The notes under the pieces are model-generated. The model was not told where the DNA came from and made no database searches. It was given only the letters and a program-made list of their open reading frames with translations. A stretch of 64,000 nucleotides of DNA from Nematostella vectensis (lineage: Eukaryota > Cnidaria > Anthozoa > Actiniaria > Edwardsiidae), in NCBI RefSeq assembly GCF_932526225.1, contig NC_064041.1, positions 2,244,699 to 2,308,698 of the forward strand, read 5' to 3'. The translations under genes and the position numbers were made by a program. This document shows positions 59,601 through 64,000 of this stretch, in pieces. Numbering within the stretch: the first letter of the stretch is position 1; every line of letters starts with the position of its first letter.

Positions 59601-61924
59601 TTGACTTAGTGCATATTTGTGTATGTATCTCTTGTTTGCTTTCTTGACGCCTCATGGTTTTCATTGGTTGGAGGTCTAATGGCTGTCATAAATAATATAT
59701 AGCTCCTGTACTCACTCATTGGTTCCAAATTTAGCTTGTGCCTGGTTCACCATGGTATCGTCGAGGTAGCCCTTACTCTCCTGGTAATGCCCCATGGCCT
59801 CGTTGATAGGAAACTGCACAGCACAAAATCGCTTCTTCTCCTCACTGTCATACACATACTTTGCTTTTTGGAAGTTGAACCAGATAATCTCCTTGCCAGT
59901 TTGCTTGTCCTAGTAATAACAGAATAGACAACAGTAGGAATGATAATATACCCATGGTGCAGCGTTGAGAGATTGAATTAACAGAATCCACTGTATGCAA
60001 AAAAAGAAGCCACGAACACTGTCAAGAATAAAAGCACAATACACAAGTCACATATAATGTACAATGCATCTTATTTGTTTTTAGGTTCACTGAAATGATA
60101 TAATTTCGCCAATAGCTGGCACCAAGGGATCTTGCAAAGTTAAAAAACAGTTCCAAAAAGCCATATAAAAGAAAATTGAAAAAGTGAAAAATGGCTGGTC
60201 TACATTCTCACACCATGTTATAATAATATAATAATAAAGACTTTAAGAGGAAGCACTTAATAGCCAATTGGCTAATAACCTTGTGGCCCTCACCTCAAAT
60301 ATTACACACTAAAAATTAACAATTACACTTGATAAAAATATATGATAAAAATGGCAGAGATGTATATATAAATATATATTTATATTAAGCTATATAAAAC
60401 TAAATAAACAGAAATGAAAACTATAAAAATTAAGCGTTAAAATGTTGCAAAAACTTTTGATCATGTAGAGCTTTTTTCCATAAAGTAACTCTAAAACATT
60501 TAAGAGAGTCTACTTTTTTGGCATCTAGACTTAAACTGTTCCATAGTTTTGATGCGGAGACTGCAAAGGTGCGCCTACTTGCGATCTCGTGCTTATACTT
60601 AGGGCATATAACATTACTGTATCTCGTGTTTCGAGAGTGACCATCACAGTTTAAGGACAAATGTTCTTGGAGATAACTTGGAACATTAATGTTTATGCGT
60701 TTGTACATAACTGTTATCAGTAAATGCACTGCCATCTGGTGAATTACAGTGAAATGCATGAGTTACTGCTCATGAAGGACAGAATGACAAACGTCTTAAA
60801 TGTTATTGTTAACACATTATTTCAATCATCAATATTTGTTATTTTTCTAAATGGTCTAAAAGAGCCTGGGGAAAAGTGAGGGAAGCCTGTGATGTTCATT
60901 CTGCAAAAAATGGGATAGGGGGGTAGGTGGGTGGGGTCACCCCTATCCATTTTCTACTCTAATTTTTGGAATTTTTAAGCCTTACAACATCACTTAGGGG
61001 ACTGAGACTATTGGCTTATAATTATTATTTACACAATAATTGTACCTTATCGTGGTGTAAGTTGATCAGTTCTGCTGATCCGTTGTTAGCTGTGGGGACA
61101 ACTTTGATGATTTTGGCTCTAGAAGGATTACTCTCCTAAACAGAAAATGAATAAATATCATTAACAGTAGCAAAGTATATCATTCATAAATATAAAATTC
61201 AAATCAGTATTTTCAAAAACAACAATAAAATGGTGTAAAAATTTTTTTTATTTTTTTCCTATTGATAGAATTTCAGACCAACTTGTTGTCAGATGTTTCG
61301 CTAGCTTGTGTTAGTATACCTACTTACAGTAACATATATAACTTATAATTATTTGTTACCAGTTAGATTTTCAAAATGTCATTCAAATTATTAAGACATT
61401 TTTATCTCGAAGAAAATCAGATAATTATTCCGTCCTTAGTATTTGGTACATTTGTGCGAATGGTATCAAGTAACGACGTTGACCTAAACAGAGTTAAGAG
61501 TGATCTAAAGGATTTTTTAATGGATTTTTGGTACAAAATTAGACAAAATTATGAAGCAAGAAAGATCGATAACGTCAACTAGCGATCGCAACTTCGTGAA
61601 TAAAGTCAAGAATCAGGTCCAGTTCTTAAGGATACCAAATACATTATCATTTCCGCTACTCACCGAAGCACAAGTAAAGAAAGATCGCACGTGGACGTTC
61701 CAATGGCAGAAAAGGCCGGATAGGATCTGCAATAAACCGATGATAGCGACGGCTATTAACCCTGCTTCAAAATACTCCGAGACGCCATAAATCATCAGCC
61801 ATGTGTATAACCAGGCGCCATATAGGGGTATGAATGGTAGAAGGTAGAGATGGAACACAAGCGGCCGTAGATTGTACAGTTTTACGTAGTCTATCTCTTC
61901 GGTCAAAGACCCGCCGGTCGCCAT
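35556..61924 (-). CDS. ATP13A1: P5A-type ATPase, ATP13A1/Spf1 family (29 exons, whole gene)
   Basis: P5A ATPases act in the endoplasmic reticulum membrane. Known family members extract misplaced transmembrane helices, such as mitochondrial tail-anchored proteins, using ATP. The 29 exons sum to 3591 bp (1196 residues plus stop) with all phases matching, close to human ATP13A1. Landmarks are two N-terminal hydrophobic helices (exon 1); TGES actuator motif 310-313; PPELP of M4 at 447-451, a P5A hallmark; phosphorylation site DKTGT with D490; KGAPE 610-614; TGDN 703-706; and GDGTNDV 827-833. Later hydrophobic exons 24-29 form the C-terminal membrane domain. Oddities are huge introns filled with tandem repeats that copy splice junctions, a Ginger-like transposon and a LINE fragment in introns, and an AHCG in place of the usual ADVG after GDGTND. 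The coding sequence itself looks intact. Confidence 0.95.
35650..35985. repeat. Tandem repeat of the exon 29 acceptor (3' splice-site array)
   Basis: Five to six imperfect 64-69-bp units start at about 35650, 35719, 35786, 35854, 35918 and 35964. Each begins aacacttcccggaa followed by ctagaaaaca. Read on the minus strand, that is the polypyrimidine tract, the TAG acceptor and the first 14 bases of exon 29. The exon-proximal copy (35663) gives the conserved protein end. Confidence 0.88.
36300..38534. repeat. G-rich minisatellite derived from the exon 28 donor (5' splice-site array)
   Basis: About 90 units of 23-26 bp occur. On the minus strand each reads like CCCCCCTAAG|GTATGTCGTC, the end of exon 28 plus its 5' splice site. 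Variants (ggtaagg, aggggagg, ggggaagg) are arranged in a higher-order pattern: the phrase accaaaggggggaagg recurs at about 36535, 37029, 37351 and 37675. The plus strand is strongly G-rich with runs of 4-9 G. Minus-strand ORFs here merely translate the unit (PPKVCRPL). Confidence 0.93.
38535..38678 (-). CDS. ATP13A1: ATP13A1-like exon 28
   Basis: Residues 1114-1161. [20 protein letters not shown], then a helix, ending [11 protein letters not shown]. The last 15 bases plus the donor AAG|GTATGT form the unit of the 2.2-kb G-rich array that follows. Confidence 0.92.
39519..39630 (-). CDS. ATP13A1: ATP13A1-like exon 27
   Basis: Residues 1076-1113. [20 protein letters not shown], then LLTFAVNYK, matches FEPSLVNSTVYIM. 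The acceptor is cctatag|TTCTG, the only choice that keeps phase. It and the exon's first bases recur along the intron. Confidence 0.92.
39631..39959. repeat. Intron made of about four units copying the exon 27 acceptor
   Basis: Units of about 80-95 bp share atctgatagaagatctaagg and ggcctgcaacccaatacttt. Each contains a variant of the exon 27 acceptor and first bases on the minus strand: TTTCCTATAG|TTCTGCAG (functional), TTTTCTCTAA|TTTTG (twice) and TTTTCCCTAG|TTCTG. The repeat fills the intron from acceptor to donor. Confidence 0.82.
39960..40102 (-). CDS. ATP13A1: ATP13A1-like exon 26
   Basis: Residues 1029-1075 plus two bases. [20 protein letters not shown], then [10 protein letters not shown], is a membrane segment. 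The donor is CCAG|GTAAAG. Confidence 0.94.
40469..40529 (-). CDS. ATP13A1: ATP13A1-like exon 25
   Basis: Residues 1008-1028. [20 protein letters not shown] is a hydrophobic M7-region exon with the conserved SRSK end. Confidence 0.93.
40965..41100 (-). CDS. ATP13A1: ATP13A1-like exon 24
   Basis: Residues 963-1007 plus two bases. [20 protein letters not shown], then [18 protein letters not shown], covers M5-M6. Confidence 0.95.
41347..41464 (-). CDS. ATP13A1: ATP13A1-like exon 23
   Basis: Residues 924-962 plus one base. [20 protein letters not shown] is the conserved P5A segment before M5. Confidence 0.95.
42185..45640. repeat. 3.4-kb minisatellite of about 55-bp units in intron 22
   Basis: About 60 units of gaggtaccactgtatacatc, then actt, a variable box, ggtccctagggtggccgctt and aata. 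The variable box takes three main forms (aggac, ggcac/ggcat, gggtac), so lengths are 54-56 bp. The last units near 45590 decay. It has no match to neighbouring exon ends. The 72-residue minus-strand ORF (44103-44321) is four unit translations. Confidence 0.95.
45977..46135 (-). CDS. ATP13A1: ATP13A1-like exon 22
   Basis: Residues 871-923, a charged loop of low conservation ([20 protein letters not shown]). Phase 0 at both ends and the donor CAG|GTAAGA support it. The following intron is 4.5 kb and contains the large 55-bp satellite. Confidence 0.85.
46223..46308 (-). CDS. ATP13A1: ATP13A1-like exon 21
   Basis: Residues 842-870. [20 protein letters not shown] matches GVALLANAPER, then enters the low-conservation loop. 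A second copy of its acceptor lies about 45 bases upstream in the intron. Confidence 0.9.
46341..46372. repeat. Second copy of the exon 21 acceptor
   Basis: The intronic aacgcaacccctacaact repeats the exon edge aacgcaacacctacaagg at 46301. On the minus strand this is TTGTAG|GGGTTGCGTT beside the used TTGTAG|GTGTTGCGTT. Confidence 0.6.
46703..46799 (-). CDS. ATP13A1: ATP13A1-like exon 20
   Basis: Residues 810-841 plus one base. [20 protein letters not shown] is the Mg-binding hinge motif. The exon ends HAHC rather than the usual HADV. Confidence 0.93.
47498..47596 (-). CDS. ATP13A1: ATP13A1-like exon 19
   Basis: Residues 777-809. [20 protein letters not shown] matches the conserved [11 protein letters not shown] region. 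Confidence 0.94.
47889..48001 (-). CDS. ATP13A1: ATP13A1-like exon 18
   Basis: Residues 739-776. [20 protein letters not shown], then [12 protein letters not shown], matches the family's variable insert before the LCLTGDGL segment. Confidence 0.9.
48073..48193 (-). CDS. ATP13A1: ATP13A1-like exon 17
   Basis: Residues 699-738 plus one base. [19 protein letters not shown] contains the TGDN motif. [11 protein letters not shown] follows. Confidence 0.95.
48762..48887 (-). CDS. ATP13A1: ATP13A1-like exon 16
   Basis: Residues 657-698. [20 protein letters not shown], then [10 protein letters not shown], leads into the phosphorylation domain. Confidence 0.94.
49326..49436 (-). CDS. ATP13A1: ATP13A1-like exon 15
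   Basis: Residues 620-656. [20 protein letters not shown] matches the [14 protein letters not shown] segment. Confidence 0.93.
49590..50956. repeat. 1.4-kb minisatellite derived from the exon 14 donor (5' splice-site array)
   Basis: About 28 units of 47-49 bp. On the minus strand each reads CCTGAAACACTTAGAAATAT, then A|GTGAGACTCC, then attacaagtaatgggg. Exon 14 ends CCTGAAACACTCAGAAATAT, then G|GTAAGACTCC, then the same continuation. So every unit carries 20 or more exon bases and a GT donor. In the exon frame a unit reads [14 protein letters not shown] and then a stop. The ORF 50513-50752 on the plus strand is a repeat translation. Confidence 0.95.
50957..51132 (-). CDS. ATP13A1: ATP13A1-like exon 14
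   Basis: Residues 561-619. [20 protein letters not shown], then [15 protein letters not shown], holds the KGAPE nucleotide-binding motif. The donor ATG|GTAAGA and the preceding 20 coding bases are the seed of a 1.4-kb array. Confidence 0.95.
51655..51882. repeat. Three-copy repeat of the exon 13 donor
   Basis: Units of about 64 bp contain tttttgtttacctttggtga at about 51687, 51748 and 51817 and, as the real junction, 51873. On the minus strand this is TCACCAAAG|GTAAACAAA. The 51748 unit also keeps the preceding exon bases (gagcctccagtcaa). Confidence 0.88.
51883..52037 (-). CDS. ATP13A1: ATP13A1-like exon 13
   Basis: Residues 509-560 plus one base. [20 protein letters not shown], then [15 protein letters not shown], lies in the nucleotide-binding domain. 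The donor AAAG|GTAAAC recurs in the short repeat array below it. Confidence 0.94.
52318..52856. repeat. About 60-bp repeat derived from the exon 12 donor
   Basis: Seven to nine degenerate units read ccctgccacaccttgtacta, catggttatcactggtgagg, gtgacccctcccttacctta. Reversed, they match the end of exon 12 (CTCACCAGTGATAACCTTG, then CAAGGTGTTGCAGGG) followed by its donor (ATAAG|GTAA). Most units keep an AAG|GTAAG-like donor. Confidence 0.92.
52857..52977 (-). CDS. ATP13A1: ATP13A1-like exon 12
   Basis: Residues 469-508 plus two bases. [19 protein letters not shown] carries the phosphorylated Asp (D490). The exon's final 50 bases and its donor (AAG|GTAATT) are the template of the satellite directly downstream. 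Confidence 0.96.
53526..53663 (-). CDS. ATP13A1: ATP13A1-like exon 11
   Basis: Residues 423-468 plus one base. [18 protein letters not shown], then the P5A signature PPELP in M4, then [17 protein letters not shown]. Confidence 0.96.
54080..54206 (-). CDS. ATP13A1: ATP13A1-like exon 10
   Basis: Residues 381-422 plus one base. [20 protein letters not shown] is followed by a hydrophobic M3 helix ([19 protein letters not shown]). Confidence 0.95.
54585..54640 (-). CDS. ATP13A1: ATP13A1-like exon 9
   Basis: Residues 362-380 ([19 protein letters not shown]), the actuator-to-M3 segment. Confidence 0.93.
54845..55030. repeat. 15-bp satellite in intron 8, near the donor
   Basis: About 12 units of cacatgaccagatgt or cacatgaccacatat. 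The array begins roughly 30 bases past the exon 8 donor, whose first intron bases (gtaagatgtcacat) share gatgtcacat with the unit in inverted sense. The ORFs on both strands here are repeat translations. Confidence 0.9.
55063..55192 (-). CDS. ATP13A1: ATP13A1-like exon 8
   Basis: Residues 319-361 plus one base. [14 protein letters not shown] matches the [13 protein letters not shown] segment of the actuator domain. The donor GG|GTAAGA is followed after about 27 bases by a 15-bp satellite. Confidence 0.92.
55501..55610 (-). CDS. ATP13A1: ATP13A1-like exon 7
   Basis: Residues 282-318. [17 protein letters not shown] holds the TGES motif needed for dephosphorylation in the E2 state. Confidence 0.95.
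56308..56388 (-). mobile_element. tRNA-derived SINE head (or tRNA-like sequence)
   Basis: On the minus strand it reads GTCTGGATGGCAGAGTGGTT at its 5' end. This contains a good A box (TGGCAGAGTGG). GAGTTCGATCC about 45 bases later serves as B box. It has the look of a Leu/Ser-type tRNA head. Downstream on the same strand a purine-rich tail (to about 56150) follows, as in SINEs. A functional tRNA is unlikely because the anticodon arm is not convincing. Confidence 0.6.
56500..57999 (+). pseudogene. KRBA2/Ginger-like integrase (DDE transposase), frameshifted
   Basis: It starts with [13 protein letters not shown] at 56500. Segment 1 (171 codons) includes a basic region and an HH-CC-like stretch ([20 protein letters not shown], then CKLHQEQ). 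It breaks at about 57012. The next frame carries the rve core: [20 protein letters not shown] (first D), LHTDRGGEF (second D), [18 protein letters not shown] (E). It ends at 57586. A third frame (57583-57999) has [11 protein letters not shown] and a C-terminal chromo/SH3-like segment ([20 protein letters not shown]). Four-base overlaps and frame changes mean the copy is probably inactive, though few lesions are needed to explain it. Confidence 0.75.
58147..58322. repeat. Interstitial telomere-like repeat
   Basis: About seven 24-bp units of actacttaaactaaccctaa followed by cccc. Each contains CCCTAA, the complement of the TTAGGG telomere motif. It lies just inside the right end of the Ginger-like element. 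Confidence 0.85.
58674..58743 (-). CDS. ATP13A1: ATP13A1-like exon 6
   Basis: Residues 259-281 plus one base. [20 protein letters not shown] is the start of the actuator domain ([10 protein letters not shown]). The next intron hosts the Ginger-like element. Confidence 0.93.
58815..58871 (-). CDS. ATP13A1: ATP13A1-like exon 5
   Basis: Residues 240-258 ([19 protein letters not shown]), the linker after M2 into the actuator domain. Confidence 0.93.
59127..59298 (-). CDS. ATP13A1: ATP13A1-like exon 4
   Basis: Residues 182-239. [20 protein letters not shown] and [16 protein letters not shown] are nearly invariant in ATP13A1. They cover M1 and M2. Confidence 0.95.
59716..59909 (-). CDS. ATP13A1: ATP13A1-like exon 3
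   Basis: Residues 118-181 plus two bases of 182. [20 protein letters not shown] and [13 protein letters not shown] match the P5A-specific N-terminal domain. The donor is GA|GTGAGT. Confidence 0.92.
60222..60840 (-). mobile_element. LINE 3' fragment (reverse-transcriptase C terminus)
   Basis: The minus-strand ORF 60759-60430 reads [20 protein letters not shown], then [20 protein letters not shown], then [20 protein letters not shown]. This is the conserved C-terminal segment of CR1/L2-type LINE reverse transcriptases (RTFxxxAxxLWNSLP). A 3' region with (TTA)n ends near 60222. It is a 5'-truncated insertion in the intron between ATPase exons 2 and 3. Confidence 0.75.
61046..61135 (-). CDS. ATP13A1: ATP13A1-like exon 2
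   Basis: Residues 88-117, phase 0 at both ends. [17 protein letters not shown] matches the family's KVVPTPNNGS segment in the cytosol-facing N-terminal domain. Confidence 0.92.
61664..61924 (-). CDS. ATP13A1: ATP13A1-like exon 1
   Basis: Residues 1-87. The start is the ATG at 61924 ([10 protein letters not shown]) in an AAGATGG context. An in-frame ATG at 61954 would add ten residues. Two hydrophobic helices specific to P5 ATPases are visible ([32 protein letters not shown]). The donor is TCG|GTGAGT. Confidence 0.9.
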
Positions 61925-62423
61925 CTTGGAAATGCAAGGTGTACTTGCGCCCACAGTCTTATACCGCTGACTGGAACATTGTACTTAATTGTCTTGTTTC
62001 GCGTCTTTTTTTATCATTTTTTTTTGTGTGTGTGTGAGATCTGCTTTCTCACATGGCCTGAAAAGCAACGCTAATATTTCCAAAATCATCCTCACATTTG
62101 GAAGTGTGTGAGATCTGCTTTCTCACATGGCCTGAAAAGCAACGCTAATATTTCCAAAATCATCCTCACATTTGGAAGCTACCAAAGCGCTTGTGTAGTT
62201 TCTATTTATCCTCATTTATATCGAATTGCAAAAGAGTTGAATGTAAATGAATTTTTAGAATGACACAACTAAAATTCGATATTAGAATTGACGGAATCGA
62301 ATACCAGTTTTATGTGATTACCGAATACGTCACTTCTGCTTCTCAATACGTCACTTCCGTGTTATGTTTCATGTTGTGACGTAATCGATGGAAGCCGCCA
62401 TCTTGGATACACCAGAGTAGCGC
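61925..62423. promoter_or_regulatory. Putative bidirectional promoter region
   Basis: Only 499 bp separate the start codons of the ATPase (minus) and the divergent gene (plus). CCATCTTGGA motifs, resembling YY1-type sites that often overlap start sites, occur on both sides: 61920-61929 at the ATPase start and 62398-62407 upstream of the other gene. No TATA box is evident. Confidence 0.5.
62030..62177. repeat. Exact 74-bp tandem duplication
   Basis: The sequence gtgtgagatctgctttctca and everything up to cctcacatttggaag occurs twice with a period of 74 bp. The copies look identical, so this is recent. It sits between the two divergent start codons. Confidence 0.9.
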
Positions 62424-64000
62424 ATGGCTGGCTATCACTTGTATGCGAGAGGAACTTCTGTTTTTAGTTATGTTTTACTCTCTAAATGGCTAAAGCCGGT
62501 AACAACAGTATTTTGTGTACGCTCTAAGCTGCAGCATTCGATTGCATGTAGAGAAAATGGTGGATTCTCAGGCCCGAGAAATATTCAGGTTGGTGGAGAT
62601 GAAATTGAAGATCAAACGCGTGTGTTGAATTTGTTTTGATACCAGGATATAACAATTGCTTAGCATGGCTCACAATCGACTTGTGATGACGACTCCATAT
62701 TGACTCAAGGTTTAGAGTATTTCCAGGAAAAAAACTAATTCTTTATTACCCATTCGCACAAAATGGCAGAGACGTGCCCTTAGCAAAAGCAACATTCCGT
62801 CGCAGGTTGTTGAAAGTTTACTTACAGTGTTTGAGAAATAATAGCTAATGTATTCAAATATCATGTTATATTAGTAGTTAGTGGTAACTACCGAAATTAT
62901 AACCCATTCGCATATTGTAATACTTGCCCTGTTATACTTTTAATCTTCTATTTATTTCTCCATCAAACCAACCCTAACCCTCTTGTAGTACACATCCAAC
63001 GATATGCAAGAGGTAACTGATGGGGGGGGATGGAGAAAGGGGCTGACACACCCACTTTTTTTCAGTTTAAATATTTTATCTCCGACCTGTTTAATAAATG
63101 ATTATAAATTAAAAATGCTATCATGCTTGGGCAACCTCAATAACAAACAGGAAATTGTGTACTAGATAATAACTCCAATAGTGCAATCAAATCCTTAAAT
63201 GGCACAGCAAACAAGTTGTACATTTCAGTAGCAAATAAGAAACTCTTGAGCTGCTGTGAAATTCAATCCATCCTCTGATCTCTGATATTAATATTTATAG
63301 TAATATTTTCAAAAATGGTCAGATGTTTTGATTCTGTATATATTTTGTTTATGCTCAATTTCTCTTGGGTTTGAACTCACAAATGTCTTACTCCTGAATT
63401 CCCTGCTTATTCTAACAATTTTGTTTACTCAAGTCAATCATATCCTGTAAACAAAAAAAACCCTTTTTTTTTTGCTTCTGATAAGTAACCAATATTTATC
63501 ATTTTGTTTCCAGACCTGTTTGCAAGTGTTACCAAAGAATTCCTATGTTGTGCAAGGAATGCAATCAGAGACACCTCTAAATCAGGGAATAGAAGCAGTG
63601 AGACAACCAATCTCAGGAATTTTAGGAAAACCACCATTAAAAGAAAATGCTGTTATTTTATTGAGAAAACAGAATACTTTGCTGCTGGATTCCTTGGATC
63701 CACTAATTGACAAAACAGACTTGGAATGGATAGTATTCAGTTATGAAAAACATTGGGCCAAGGAGTTCTGGCCAATTTATGAAGAAGCTTTGAGAAATCA
63801 TGCACTATTCAAACCAAAGCTGAAGAAAATTATCATCAAGAAGCAACTTAAAAATAATTATTCCAATGGCAAAAATATGAAGAAGGAACTTGGAAGGTTT
63901 GATAAACCTTTAGATTCAAATTACTTGGCCGGGACAATGATGTGTTCAAGTTTTTGTAAACCAGTGGAAAAACCATCACAAGACTCTATGTCACCTGCTG
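62424..64000 (+). CDS. Unidentified divergent gene, 5' part (exons 62424-62588 and 63514-64000, runs off the window)
   Basis: ATG 62424 opens a 55-codon exon (MAGYHLYARGTSVFSYVLLS) ending at CAG|GTTGGT. The leader is basic, hydrophobic and free of acidic residues for about 40 residues, as in a mitochondrial presequence. An acceptor (tttccag at 63507-63513) starts a second open frame in the same phase. It runs to the window end without a stop: LQVLPKNSYVVQGMQ, then TDLEWIVFSYEKHWAKEFWP, then IYEEALRNHALFKPK. I do not recognise it. The YEKHWAKEFWPIYEEAL stretch faintly recalls the segment before the methyltransferase domain of NSUN3/4, which is unconfirmed. Joining the two exons is inference from phase and splice signals; skipped exons between them are possible. 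Confidence 0.55.

Overview
The window is eukaryotic: genes are split by GT-AG introns, intergenic DNA is AT-rich, and it is dense with decayed transposons and satellites. The transposon proteins (DUF6589-type, KRBA2-like integrase, PiggyBac, hAT, CR1-like LINE) and short introns suggest a cnidarian, probably a sea anemone. That placement is inference from protein flavour, not a database match.

The anchor gene is a P5A-type transporter ATPase (ATP13A1 / yeast Spf1 family) on the minus strand, about 61924 down to 35556. I rebuilt 29 exons whose phases all join, giving 1196 residues against about 1200 in the human protein. All P-type landmarks are present (TGES, PPELP, DKTGT, KGAPE, TGDN, GDGTND). 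A second gene starts divergently on the plus strand at 62424 and runs off the window end; I do not recognise it.

The most unusual observation concerns the introns of this ATPase gene. At least six of them hold tandem arrays whose unit is a copy of the neighbouring exon-intron junction: the last exon bases plus the 5' splice site (36300-38534, 49590-50956, 51655-51882, 52318-52856), or the 3' splice site plus the first exon bases (35650-35985, 39631-39959). A seventh, two-copy case lies at about 46341-46372. In every case the junction next to the exon body gives the family-length protein, so the arrays are rows of decoy splice sites. A different 3.4-kb minisatellite of about 55-bp units (42185-45640) lies in another intron of the same gene, and a TIR-bounded Ginger-like transposon (55963-58388) sits in the intron between exons 6 and 7.

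Layout: 1-1010 diverged tandem duplication; 1131-2640 OTU-like and zinc-finger remnants; 3014-4676 decayed RecQ-like helicase; 4900-5640 duplicated tail with a MITE; 5873-6859 minus-strand DUF6589-like pseudogene; 7200-8730 protein remnant with an acidic repeat, a possible recombinase N-terminal domain and a C2H2 finger; 9804-10416 LINE tail; 10421-11214 hAT transposase tail; 12294-21287 a 4.3-kb tandem duplication (copies A and B) of a multi-exon zinc-finger element, with partial copies at 22111-23769, 24353-24414 and 26137-26820; 29170-30125 PiggyBac remnant; 30240-34580 mostly empty; 34582-34700 minisatellite; 35478-61924 the ATPase gene; 61925-62423 bidirectional promoter region; 62424-64000 the divergent gene.
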